64,000 nucleotides of DNA from Gari tellinella (taxonomy: Eukaryota; Mollusca; Bivalvia; Cardiida; Psammobiidae): NCBI GenBank assembly GCA_922989275.2, contig OV277862.1, positions 16,783,543-16,847,542 on the forward strand, read 5' to 3'. The notes below the pieces were generated by a model. The model had not been told where the DNA came from and did not search any database. It worked only from the letters and a program-made list of their open reading frames with translations. Shown piece after piece: positions 52,504-62,129 of the stretch; the first letter of the stretch is position 1; every line of letters starts with the position of its first letter. Both the position numbers and the translations under genes were made by a program.

Positions 52504-53006
52504 GTGCTTTCTACTTTACTTCCAGCCTGCTTTAAGCTACCATAGGACAGTATATCATAGGTCTGCTAGAATATATGAAATATTTCATGTAAAATAATTA
52601 TGACTGTATAAATTGAAACTACTTTCTTCAGAAAAGCAATAAACTAAGTTATTGCTTTTTTTCTGAAGAAAATAATTTCAATTTATACAGTCATGAATAT
52701 TTTACTTGAAATGTTTTCTATATTCTAGCAGACCTATGGTAGCGAATTTAACCCATTCCCCCATGAATATGCCTTTTTACACCTCTAAATTATTCCACCA
52801 CTGAAGAAAATATTTCCAGTTTATACAATTATGAATATTAATTTTATCATAAGAAATATTTTCTTTTTTCAAGTAGAAGGTAGCTTAAAGCAGGCTGAAA
52901 GTAAAGCAGAATGTGCCTTAAGGCGCATTCTGCTTTACTTTCAACCTGCTTTGAGTGGTCACCTATATTCAAAACTAGAATCAGGCTATGGGGTAATGGG
53001 TTAAAG
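52503..53006. mobile_element. Inverted family A half and a complete family A copy
   Basis: 52503-52745 contains two family A right arms in inverted orientation around AAAGCAATAAACTAAGTTAT, giving a foldback. 52748-53006 is a full copy with core 52885-52955, pairing GAATGTGCC with GGCGCATTC. Confidence 0.65.
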
Positions 53007-53295
53007 GCATATCTTAAAGTAAATGTTGAAAGAAAAATGAAAATGAACCACCATGACAGATCTTTTTTTTTTATTTTATACAATATAATTCTATGAACCA
53101 CAATAACTAATAACCAGTAGGTAAAGACATCACTCTAGGAGCGATGCACAATAGATCAGTCATAAAACAGTATTTAATAATGAATGATAATGATTGCAGA
53201 ATGGAAAATTGGGTCACTGGGATCTTGTATGCGTAAAAATCTGCTAATATAACCCTCCAAAAGAAGACTCAATGATTTCTGATATCCTTTCATCT

Positions 53296-53490
53296 TGCAG
53301 GGCTCCCGATAAGAGGTAGTAAACTGAACAAATCCAACATTTTCTCTCTCATTCAGCATCAAATCCTATGGTGTTACTTCTCATTAGAATCGTCTCAAAG
53401 AAATGATTCTAAAGAGTAGTGACACCATAGGGTTTAATGCAGAAATAAAGATTTTAATTTTTAAAATACTCCCCTTATCTGGAGCCCTCA
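53296..53490. mobile_element. Family C copy
   Basis: From CAGGGCTCCCGATAAGAGG to CTTATCTGGAGCCCT, core around ATCGTCTCAAAGAAATGAT. Confidence 0.75.
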
Positions 53491-54150
53491 CCTTCTTTTA
53501 AAAGTATTTATATCAATTTCTAACATAAAGACTAGCCTTTAAGTGGTTATAAGAGCAAGATTTAAATGTATTTAATAATGTTTCAATAACATCAAGTTTA
53601 AGATTAAGCAAAAAGCATCCCCTATTTGCTGATCTAAAGAGTTTTCTCCACTCAGCACAGGTATTTTCCTTGAGTTTTACTTGTCAGAATAATATTAGCA
53701 CATATCCTGAAAGTCCTAGCTTATAGCTAGTTATAGCTAAGCTAGTTGCACTGTGCCGACGATGTTCTCGTAAGAAACTTATGTACAACAACATTAACTC
53801 CAAATGACACATAAAGGTTGAAGAGTCTTAGGTGTAATTTTCTTCTCTCTTCATATCGGAGATATATGGCAGTATGTCCACTATTGCATCACTGTACACA
53901 AATTGTTTCACAAACCATTTGTAGGATTCTCGAACCAATTGCATGTGTTCCTTTAATGGTACAAGTCCAACTTAAAGGCCTAAAATTCAATATGGTGTAA
54001 TGTTCTTCGAAGCCAATTGCAGAACTGTTTGGATGAGCGTGTCTGAAAACTGAAAGTCCAGCTACAATGCACAATGATCACCATTAACATAAAAACAAAA
54101 CAAAATGTCTCTTAAATGATATAATGTAGTGCCTGCGGTACTGAATGATC
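53491..54150. other. Sequence 3' of CEBPG, unassigned
   Basis: No supported gene and no family A-D copy. TAGCTTATAGCTAGTTATAG at 53720 is a short imperfect repeat. Part of this is probably the CEBPG 3' UTR, but no AATAAA was found on the minus strand close to the stop. Confidence 0.35.
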
Positions 54151-54156
54151 CCAGAG

Positions 54157-54555
54157 TCAGTTATCAGGCTTCACTGCAGAGTATTTATGATCATTCGATG
54201 AAGTCACCTGGACCACAACTGTTGGAAATGACTGATTTTGGCAATTACCATCTGCCACAGTCCCCGCATGAGCTAAGAACAAGTCCTTCAAAACACTTAA
54301 CTCTTTAGATAAAATGGTAACCTTCTGTTCCAACATTTCATTCTCTTTCCTAAGTTTCTCCACCTGTTGAACTGTTTCTCTAGCTTTTGCTCGGCTCTTT
54401 TCCCGACTTTTCCGTACAGCAATATTGTTCCTTTCTCTCCTCTGCAAGTATTCGTCATTCGGTTTTTCTGTTTTTACCCGTTTTTCCTTTGGACAGAATG
54501 CATCTGAATCATCAGAGCTATCGCTTTGTACTGGTTTTTTCATTGGCATTTTCAT
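54157..54555 (-). CDS. CEBPG: CEBPG, C/EBP-gamma type bZIP transcription factor
   Basis: A 132-aa intronless CDS. The basic region RRERNNIAVRKSREKSRAKA (about residues 39-58) contains the C/EBP DNA-contact residues N-x2-AV-x-KSR. A leucine zipper follows (VEKLRKENEMLEQKVTILSK, ELSVLKDLFLAHAG). There is no activation domain; the N-terminus is short, basic and Ser/Asp-rich (SDSSDDSD). KELSVLKDLFL matches vertebrate CEBPG (150 aa in human) better than other C/EBPs. CEBPG proteins act as dimer partners of other C/EBPs and ATF4. The first of three clustered in-frame Met codons is taken as the start. It is transcribed away from C/EBP, 3.0 kb distant. Confidence 0.92.
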   Translation of the reverse strand: MKMPMKKPVQSDSSDDSDAFCPKEKRVKTEKPNDEYLQRRERNNIAVRKSREKSRAKARETVQQVEKLRKENEMLEQKVTILSKELSVLKDLFLAHAGTVADGNCQNQSFPTVVVQVTSSNDHKYSAVKPDN

Positions 54556-54603
54556 CGGACTTTCAACTTTATTACTGTGCTATAGTTGGCGGTGCATATA
54601 TCT
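54556..54603 (-). promoter_or_regulatory. CEBPG: CEBPG 5' UTR with splice acceptor and tiny uORF
   Basis: On the minus strand TTATATTTTTCAG ends at 54602, a good 3' splice site 46 bases before the start codon, so the CDS exon probably follows an untranslated exon. Within the leader, 54597-54580 is a complete five-codon uORF (MHRQL, stop). Confidence 0.6.
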
Positions 54604-54701
54604 GAAAAATATAAGACATCAAATAAGTGATTGATTCATGTTTTGATGAAAATAAATATATGTTACTAGAATGGTGTTCTATGTAACACAATAAAATATG
54701 C

Positions 54702-55434
54702 TTAACTCATTCACCCCTGAAACCTTTAATGGACCATTTCAAAATAAGTCCATTTTTTACTATTTAGGGTTGATTTTATCAAAATATTTCAAAATGACGA
54801 ACAGTGCAGACCCTGATCAGAGTCTACACTGTTTGCATAGGACATGTGTATTCTTCACATGTACACTGTTTTTTGTTAATGACGAGCATACTCGTCACAA
54901 GGGTTGAATGTGTTAAGGCCTAAAAAAAAAATATGTGTGTTTCTGGTTTCACCCTCTCAAAATTTTAGGGTAGGTCGGTAGGAAAAAGTTTTTATTTTTT
55001 AAAAAGTTTTTATATAAGATATATATGCGGATTTTTTTTACAATCAAAGGATGGGTTTATATGACAAATAATGACCTTGCTCTTGTTGTATTCAACATTG
55101 AAAGTGTCTGAAATGATTCATCTTGATTTGCAAGTTCAAATTGTAAGGTTTGTCATAATATAATTATGTGAAATATCTCTTATTTCAATCTGAAAACCAT
55201 TGCATCAAATACATATTATATGTAAAAAAATGTGTGTTTACTTTTAATACAGGGCTTTTTTCCTTCTGTAACAGGCGCCCTCCCGTATCTTTTTCCCCTC
55301 CCCTAAAAAAAAATTTATTTTTTTTTTTTATTTTTCTTGTTTTTTTAAATTTTCTTTAAAAACTTTAGGGTCGGGGGTAAAAAATAGGGTCGGTCGGGAA
55401 ACCGGAAACACACATCTTTTTTTTTTAGGCCTAA
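54702..55434. mobile_element. Family B copy and TTAGGCCTAAAAA-type MITE
   Basis: Family B 54702-54915, reversed, core reduced. 54915-55434 is a separate MITE with ends AGGCCTAAAAAAAA plus GTGTGTTTC, and inverted GAAACACACATC plus TTTTTTTAGGCCT. Inside, GGGTAGGTCGG and GGGTCGGTCGGG recur. It lies within the CEBPG 5' intron. Confidence 0.7.
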
Positions 55435-55504
55435 GTGTTTGAAATATATTAACGAAAATGCATGTGATTAATTATGGTATTTAGCCCTTTACTCCATAGA
55501 TATA

Positions 55505-56155
55505 CCCTTTAACCCTTTCCCACATAGCATATCTCTAGTACTGAATATAGGTGTCCACTTAAAGCAGATTGAAAATAAGCAGAATGCGCCTTAAGCGCAT
55601 TCTGCTTTTCTTTCAGCCTGCTTTAAGCTATCATCTGCTAGAATATAGAAAATATTTTGTATGATACATATTTATGACTGTATAAATTGGAACTATTTTC
55701 TTCAGTGAAGGAATAAACTTAATGCGTTAAAAGGCGCTTCTATGGGGGAAAGGGTTAAAGCATTTAATTTATTCCTCCTCCAAAGAAAACTGTTCCAGTT
55801 TATACAATAATGAGTTGGAACATAAGAAATATTTCCTAAACGGTAACCCTAGCAGATCTATGGTAGCAAAGCCCATTACTCCATAGATATACATTTTTAC
55901 ACATTTAATTACTTCCTTCAATGAAAGTAATAGTTCCTTTTTATACAATAATGAATGTGCAACATAAATATTTCCTATACCATACTCCTAACCAGGGACA
56001 TTTCCTAACAGAAAGTAGCTTAAAGCAGACTGAAAGTAAAGCTGCTTTTTTTTTTTATCAGAATGTGCATTCTGCTTAACTTTAAACTTGCTTTAGGTGG
56101 GCATCACCCAGTCTTCAAAACTAGAAACAGGCTATGGGGCAGTGGTTTAATGAGA
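55505..56155. mobile_element. Three family A copies in the CEBPG 5' intron
   Basis: One copy runs 55508-55760 (core 55560-55628, GAATGCGCCTTAAGCGCATT). A left-half copy runs about 55760-55865. A third runs about 55868-56150 with a T run in its core and terminal GGGGCAGTGGTTTAA. Confidence 0.65.
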
Positions 56156-56159
56156 AATT

Positions 56160-56686
56160 GCAATTCCATACCAAATCTGCTTCCAATCCAAATATCCAGA
56201 GATCATCCTTCAATTTCATCCAATGTTTTCACTCAATCTATGTCATTTTCATACAGTAACTTAACAACAATAACTTTGCAGTACAAATTAACATTTAATA
56301 TATAATAAAAAGTGATGCAAGACCACGAACATATAGTGAATACTCAACTTTAAGAAGAAACTACATTATTGCGCAATCCGGTTGAAATTTTTCAGCAACT
56401 TTCGGTTTAATGTTCTGGACAATAGTTCAATGCCTAGTGGACTAATGAGGGTTGAAAACTTCAGAAACGTAAATGGATAGCGACTGTGCTTAATTATCTT
56501 CGTATAAAAGAGTACTTTCGGCCTATTATTGGCGCTGGGAAATATGTCTCAACATGGACTCGTTTGTTCCCCTGACCGACATTAGATCAACACGGAACTT
56601 ACATGACAGTCTTCTTTTTTTCTGCAAATTATCTGTTTAATAAGCAAGTGTACATTGGAATTATACATGACAGAAGGTAATAGAGT
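56160..56686. other. Unique sequence in the CEBPG 5' intron
   Basis: No repeat family or exon recognised. This is one of the few long repeat-free stretches and lies near both divergent promoters, so it could hold regulatory sites. Confidence 0.35.
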
Positions 56687-56830
56687 CATACTTACTTAAA
56701 TAAATGAGAAACAGAATATTCTTGATCGGAAGATCCAGATATTATTATCTTGACGCAATAATTTTGTCTCGGCCAATCGTTATTTTGGTGTACCGGAGAG
56801 CACCTGTTCACTTCCGGTTCATTAATTGGA
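56687..56830 (-). promoter_or_regulatory. CEBPG: Probable CEBPG promoter and untranslated first exon
   Basis: On the minus strand a strong donor, GTAAGTATG, begins at 56695. Upstream of it are an ETS-type ACCGGAAGTG (about 56810-56819), an inverted CCAAT box GATTGGCC (56771-56778) and, near the expected start site, TGACGCAAT on the plus strand (56751-56759), one base from the C/EBP-ATF element TGATGCAAT. The order ETS, CCAAT, start, donor is plausible for a TATA-less promoter. No transcript evidence is available here. Confidence 0.45.
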
Positions 56831-56994
56831 AAGGAAAAAATAATATTCTTTTAAATTTTATTCATATTCACTTTGAAATACATTTTTTTTAATAAATATT
56901 TTATTCAAATATATTTGTACATATTCTGGCATTTTACAACATATAATTCACCCTAGATATTAACTGGGTCACCAAATCTAAGAAAAGCTTTCAT

Positions 56995-57119
56995 TGACGT
57001 CATACCATTACAGAAATGATCACGTGCACAATAACTAATGTCCAGAAATAGGACCAACTACGGAAGATTCCCATTACATCATATGCTATTTTTAGTATCA
57101 TCGAACAATATTGACGTCA
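56995..57119 (+). promoter_or_regulatory. CEBP: Two perfect cAMP response elements and an E-box upstream of C/EBP
   Basis: Palindromic TGACGTCA occurs at 56995-57002 and 57112-57119. CACGTG lies between them at 57021-57026. Full CREs are rare by chance, and two within 120 bp about 240-360 bp upstream of a TATA box suggest CREB control. Confidence 0.65.
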
Positions 57120-57328
57120 GTCTCATTTCTTATGAAAAAAATAGTTCTTCAGAAAATTGAGAATATTTCCATTTTCTGGTGGAAAGCGTCATTATATCTT
57201 ATTGAAAATTATTATTTGCAAATGATTGTTGAATACCAATGCCCCACGTGTAACATATACTCCGTTCTTTTGAAGGAAATTAATCAAAACCTATAATGTT
57301 TCTATTTTTAGCGCGTAGTGTTACAAAA

Positions 57329-57360
57329 TACGTCATAACCAGTCAGAGAAGTCCTATAAA
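57329..57360 (+). promoter_or_regulatory. CEBP: C/EBP core promoter: CRE-like site and TATA box
   Basis: TACGTCAT at 57329-57336 (CRE half-site, also a C/EBP/ATF-like site) is followed 18 bp on by CCTATAAAGC with TATAAA at 57355-57360. Transcription would start near 57385. Confidence 0.65.
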
Positions 57361-57527
57361 GCCTAGAGAACTGCTTTTTCAGACCATTGCGAAATAGCTA
57401 TCCAAAATATTCACATCGAGACTGATACACGACAAAGTGTGAAGCTGTATTCTTTACTAAATATCAACCCAACCGCAGGTCTGGAGAATTTAAATTTTAC
57501 ATTTGCTGACAATCTGATCGAGTCGTC

Positions 57528-57593
57528 ATGCCCATACAACAGGATCCCAGCTACTTCACCGTCAACGGCGATGGAATCACCGCGAATGTATGA
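57528..57593 (+). promoter_or_regulatory. CEBP: Overlapping upstream ORF in the C/EBP leader
   Basis: ATG at 57528 opens a 21-codon frame (MPIQQDPSYFTVNGDGITAN, then V and TGA) that is out of frame with C/EBP. It spans both the main start (57571) and the next in-frame ATG (57586), ending at 57593. Vertebrate CEBPA and CEBPB have a short out-of-frame uORF controlling isoform choice. Confidence 0.6.
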
Positions 57594-57852
57594 AGAGGGA
57601 TCCCCGGACATAAAAAAAGACTTTTCTAACGTGTTTGAGTTTGTTGAGTTTGCTGGTGTTGACAGCAAGGATTTAACACTTGATCCAGCTCTTGAGAACG
57701 TGGTAGATCTCCAGGCGCTCGATCTTCTCAACCCTATCCCAGAGGGTCCACTCAACATTGACAACATTTTCCAAACGAGTGACCTTGACCGTTTGGAGGC
57801 CGGACACACCTCCGGTGGCAACCAAATCCAAGATCAGCTTGATTTAGCACAG
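57571..57852 (+). CDS. CEBP: C/EBP exon 1, coding part
   Basis: 94 codons from MESPRMYEEG to QDQLDLAQ. The frame is also open upstream to 57367 without a stop, but has no ATG before 57571. Confidence 0.88.
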
Positions 57853-59184
57853 GTAAATATCTTTACTGTCATTTCTTTAGTTTACACTTTAAATTTTATA
57901 CTTAGATCGTAAAAGTGTTCAATTCTCCACTATCATTTGAACTTACCATTAAATTTTGTCAATACACACCCTTCTGTAATCACGTGGTTTCTCGGTCAGA
58001 AAACAGGACATGGTTAACTCTCTCGCCGCAAAATTGTCTTCTGCTTGGAAATTGCTGTATAATATTTAATTCATGTGTGTTTAAAAAACTTAAGGAAAAA
58101 TATTTATAATAGAGTGTCAAATATATATCTAGTTTGGATCTTACGTTAAATTGATCATGTTCAAGGAAAAATATTTATAATAGAGTGTCAAATATATATC
58201 TAGATCTAGTTTGGATCTTACGTTAAATTGATCATGTTCTTACTCGGTGTCTAATCTGGTTCTAAAATGTCTTAAAAATGAGTAAACATAAACCAATCAA
58301 TAAAGATAATCTAACCCTTCCCAAATAGCTAACAGTGTAACTGTTAAACCCTTTACTCCACAGTAAGCACGTTCATGCCTTTAATTGTTTCTTCTTTTGA
58401 ATTTACTAGATTTATAGATTAGATTTACTGTTAATATTCTAGGAGGTGGTAACGTAAAGCAGGCTGAAAGTACAGCGGAATTCTATTTATAATTTTAGTT
58501 TATTTTCAACCTACTTTTACTGGTCACCCGTCTTCAAAACTAGTAGATCTAACATACTATGGAGTAAAGGCTTAAAAACATTTGCATTTATTAAAGTTAA
58601 TAGCAAAATATAATATTATTTTTTTCCTTTTATGTTTTCAGTTTGTACCAGAAACCGTGCGCATGACTAACAGTGACCAAGTCAACCAACATATTTCTGG
58701 GCCATCACCGGCCCAGATTGTAACCATCAAGTCAGAGGATCTAGATCTTGCTGCTTACGGTGGTGACACTGTCACACTGAGGCACAGCAGGGTTCAGCGG
58801 TCAATTCCAGTTGACTACCAGTCTGACTCGAGTCGTTCAAGTTTCTCATCCGACAAGGAACCTATCGTATATGAGTGTCGCAAACCAGGAAGAAAGCCAT
58901 CAGCTGGCGGACCAGTACGTCCAAGAAAGCGGGAACCAACAAAGAACACTCCCGAGTACTACGACAAGCGCGCTCGGAATAATGTTGCAGTGCGAAAGAG
59001 TCGAGAAAAAGCGAAAAGTCGGCAATCTGAAACAGAAACAAGAGTGCAAGGTCTCGTTGATGAGAACGAAAAGCTTCAAAAGAAAGTGGACTTGCTCACA
59101 AAAGAGCTTAATGTTCTTAAAAGCCTCTTCATCAACGTTGGGGCCTCTTTACCAGAAGACTTTGACGATATCCTTAGCAGATGA
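57571..59184 (+). CDS. CEBP: C/EBP bZIP transcription factor (CEBPA/B/D/E-type), two coding exons
   Basis: Exons 57571-57852 and 58642-59184 (donor CAG|GTAAAT, acceptor GTTTTCAG) encode 274 aa. The N-terminus MESPRMYEEGSPDIKKDFSN has an acidic, hydrophobic activation region (VFEFVEFAGVDSKDLTLDPA). The middle has VTIKSEDLDLAAYGG, a possible sumoylation-type site (IKSED), and Ser-rich sequence. The C-terminal bZIP has basic region KRARNNVAVRKSREKAKSRQ and zipper VQGLVDENEKLQKKVDLLTK followed by ELNVLKSLF. The length and single mid-gene intron fit molluscan C/EBP; the Aplysia homologue is a cAMP-induced immediate-early gene needed for long-term synaptic facilitation. The start is the first in-frame ATG, in CGGCGATGG context. 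It is divergent from CEBPG. Confidence 0.92.
57853..58641. repeat. C/EBP intron: 70-bp tandem duplication and family A copy
   Basis: AAGGAAAAATATTTATAATA and about 50 following bases to GATCATGTTC (about 58092-58165) are repeated at once at 58166-58239; the second copy has an extra ATCTAG. Family A lies at about 58344-58578, core eroded. Confidence 0.75.
58642..59184 (+). CDS. CEBP: C/EBP exon 2 with the bZIP domain
   Basis: 180 codons from FVPETVRMTNSDQVNQH to LPEDFDDILSR and TGA. The bZIP lies in the last third. A different-frame ORF overlaps from 58811. Confidence 0.93.
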   Translation, partial: FVPETVRMTNSDQVNQHISGPSPAQIVTIKSEDLDLAAYGGDTVTLRHSRVQRSIPVDYQSDSSRSSFSSDKEPIVYECRKPGRKPSAGGPVRPRKREPTKNTPEYYDKRARNNVAVRKSREKAKSRQSETETRVQGLVDENEKLQKKVDLLTKELNVLKSLFINVGASLPEDFDDILSR

Positions 59185-59738
59185 CGAATTGTCAAATGCG
59201 AGCAGTAGTTTAGTGAACTGTATAAATGTGTGTGTTTTGTGTAGTTTTTCTAGTATTACTGATGAGAGTGTACTCACAAAGGTTGTCAGTTTAAACGACC
59301 AAAACTTTCAACATGGTCACTTAGAAATAACCAACGTATCACAGAGTGACACAAAACTAAGAACATTTCATGAATACCCCTCCACCGTTGGTTCATCATT
59401 TGTCAGACATAAATATCATGAGGGTTTGGGACACAATCTCTTTATTCATCAACAACATTGTAACGAACAAGAACATTTAAAATCGTACACGATAACGAAC
59501 TTTGAAATCACATTGGACTATGATTTAAATGAAATCCACTGCACATGTGGTTCCAGGGGTTTCTCTCCGCGGGACCATTTTGTGTCCAACTATGGCATAT
59601 TTGGATGTTTTTTATATCACTTTTTCTATTGTATACTTAGAAACACTATAAGATTGTTTATATATAAATGTAGAAAATTGAAACTTAACATTTCTTGTTT
59701 TTATGTTTTACCCTTAGAATAAAAGACAAGTCAATAAA
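59185..59738 (+). promoter_or_regulatory. CEBP: C/EBP 3' UTR with CPE-like motif and two poly(A) signals
   Basis: AATAAA occurs at 59718-59723 and 59733-59738. TTTTTAT at 59698-59704, 13 bases before the first, matches the cytoplasmic polyadenylation element. At least two ATTTA motifs occur (near 59475 and 59520). The UTR is free of the MITE families seen elsewhere. Confidence 0.65.
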
Positions 59739-59797
59739 AGTAAAGTATAAACAAAATGAATTGAAACCTACATCTATACGCCTCACTATCTACGTTT

Positions 59798-60557
59798 ATA
59801 CAGTAAAACCTCTCTATTACAACCACTAAAACAAGTGCTAATTGATTGTATAAAAGACATGTGACAGCTTAAAGCTAGATGACAGTGAAAAAGAAAGCTC
59901 CGAAAGGAGCTTTCTGTTTTACTGTCACCTTGCTTTAAGCAGCCACTTGCCTGAAAAAACCAGTAATTAGCAGAATTTAATGGTCGTAGAAGAGAGGATT
60001 TACTGTACAAACAAAATGATTTGAAACCATCTACATGTACATCTATATCCCTTGCTATCCGTATTTGCGACCTCTTCAGTTTTTAACCCATTAGCCCCTA
60101 TATTGTTCATTATTTATCATTTTAAATAAACTCGTTGACTAAAATGAATATGACGCTCGCCAAGGCTCGCGTCATATTATTTTAGTCAACTCGTTTATTA
60201 AAAATGATAAATAATGAACACTCATACAATATCCTCATTTTGCAAACAGTAAACTAGTGAAGATTACATTTGGCCTATGCAATAGTGCTGATTTATATCA
60301 CAAGGCTCGTAATGGGGCTTATTGGGTCAGGGTCTGCACTAGTTGTTATTTTCAAAACAGTTAAACCTCTCTTTGGCCATCACAAAAGGAAAGCTAATTT
60401 ATTGTAAAAAAGAAAGGTGAAAGCTTAGAGCAAGATGACAGTAAAACAGAAAGCTTCTAAAGGAGCTTTTTGTTTTACTGTCACCTTGCATTAAACAGTA
60501 ACCTGTCGTTAATACCTAATATTTAACCCAATGTGGTCGTGAAAGGGAGGGTTTTAA
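59798..60557. mobile_element. Families D, E, B fragment and D
   Basis: Family D 59798-60007 (ACAGTAAAACCTCTCTATT to GAGGATTTACTGT). Family E foldback 60085-60232 (CTCGTTGACTAAAAT pairs with ATTTTAGTCAACTCG around GACGCTCGCCAAGGCTCGCG). Family B fragments 60240-60350. Family D 60354-60557. Confidence 0.7.
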
Positions 60558-61402
60558 ACAACCCTAAATTGTCAACAATGGATTCGACTTTATTTGAAGC
60601 TGGAATTTTCATTTTGACGTTTCGGGGTAAATAAGTTAAGAGAAGACAAGTTTACAGTATGGCTGCTTAAACAATATGTAAGAAAAGAGAAAAGATTGCC
60701 CCATAAGGTATATTTTGCTTTACTTGCACCATACTTTAAGCCATAACCTGTATGAAACGTCACAATCGGCAGTGGCTGTGCACTCTTTTCCTGCCTCTCT
60801 CTAGAGCTCGATCTTGCTATATTCACTGACTAGTGTACAGTTGTCTTTAAACCTTTACCATGGAGGAAAGAAAGCATTATTGTGCAAACGCAGATCAGAG
60901 ATCGGCTGGCTCTGACCACGTTTTCAGGGCTCCAGATAAGGGGGGTATTTCAAAAACTAAAATCTTTATTTCTCAATTAAACCCTACGGTGTCACTACTC
61001 ATTAGAATCGTCTCTTCGAGACGATTCTAATGAGTAGTAACACCATAGGATTTGGTGGTAAAATGAGTAAGAAAGTGCTGGATTTGTTCAATTTACCCCC
61101 CTCTTATCTTGGAGCCCTGCGTTCTGCACTGTTTGTGAAACACTAAATAATGATAGGGGCGGGACTTTATAGTCCCCAGTAAATGGCTAATACAGTAAAA
61201 AAAAAAAACTCGTTTACGACTACTTAGAAGAAGGCCAATTGTTAAATGAAAGACAGGCGACAGCTTAAACCAAGGTGACAATAAAACATAAAGCTCCTAA
61301 AAGAGCTTTATGTTTTACTTTCACTTTGCTACAAGCAGCAACCTGCATTGAGCACAATAAATAACACATTTTGATGGCCGTAATAGGTTGGTTTTACCAT
61401 AT
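60558..61402. mobile_element. Family B remnant, family C and family D
   Basis: Family B tail 60560-60640. Decayed hairpin sequence to 60900. Family C 60924-61120 has an intact core (TACTCATTAGAATCGTCTC with its complement). Family D 61190-61402 has a run of A at its left end. Confidence 0.65.
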
Positions 61403-62050
61403 TCAATAATGGAAGAATTTGAAGTTTTCAGCATGGTAAGGGTTAAGTGAATTCTACCTGGGGTAGGTTAAAATCATAGATTTTACCTGAAAAGTCAACA
61501 TGGGTAACATTTACTAGACACGAAACAACTCATTCACCCCTAAAACATTTAATGCAAAATTCTATTTTCAAACCAAATCTATAGTTCATTATTGACTATT
61601 TTGGGATAAAATAGTTGGCAAAATGACAAACAATGCAGACCCTGATCAGGAGCCATCTGATCAGGGTCTTCACTGTTTGCTTAGGACATATATATTATTT
61701 ACAGTACACTATAGGACGAGTATACTCGTCAGTAAGGATGAATGAGCTAAGCCCATTAGAGTATTTTATAAGTTTGCACATAGGAGGTATGCAAATATTA
61801 TCTTTATAAGCTCTATATAGTTATACTTTAGTTATTCAAAAGTCGTTAATGCAAGTCACACAATATAAAGAATATAACATTCGATCGTGTTAATAATTTA
61901 TTGAATTAACAAACTCGTCGTTTTAGAAAACGAAAAAAACTCGGCAAAGCCTCGTTTTTATCGTTTTCTAAAAGACTCGTTTAATAAATCAAATAAATTA
62001 TGAACACTCATGTAATATCCTATAATTATCGGATATCTCATATCGGAACA
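61403..62050. mobile_element. Family B and family E copies
   Basis: Family B, reversed, runs about 61527-61755 with a mispaired core (GCAGACC against GGTCTTC). Family E-like foldback 61860-62035: AACAAACTCGTCGTTTTAGA pairs loosely with TCTAAAAGACTCGTTT around CTCGGCAAAGCCTCG. Confidence 0.6.
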
Positions 62051-62129
62051 TTCTACTTTATTCTGGTTCTGCATCAACCCATTACTCACCATAAATACGC
62101 ATTTTGATTTATGCCTAAACTGAAGAAAA

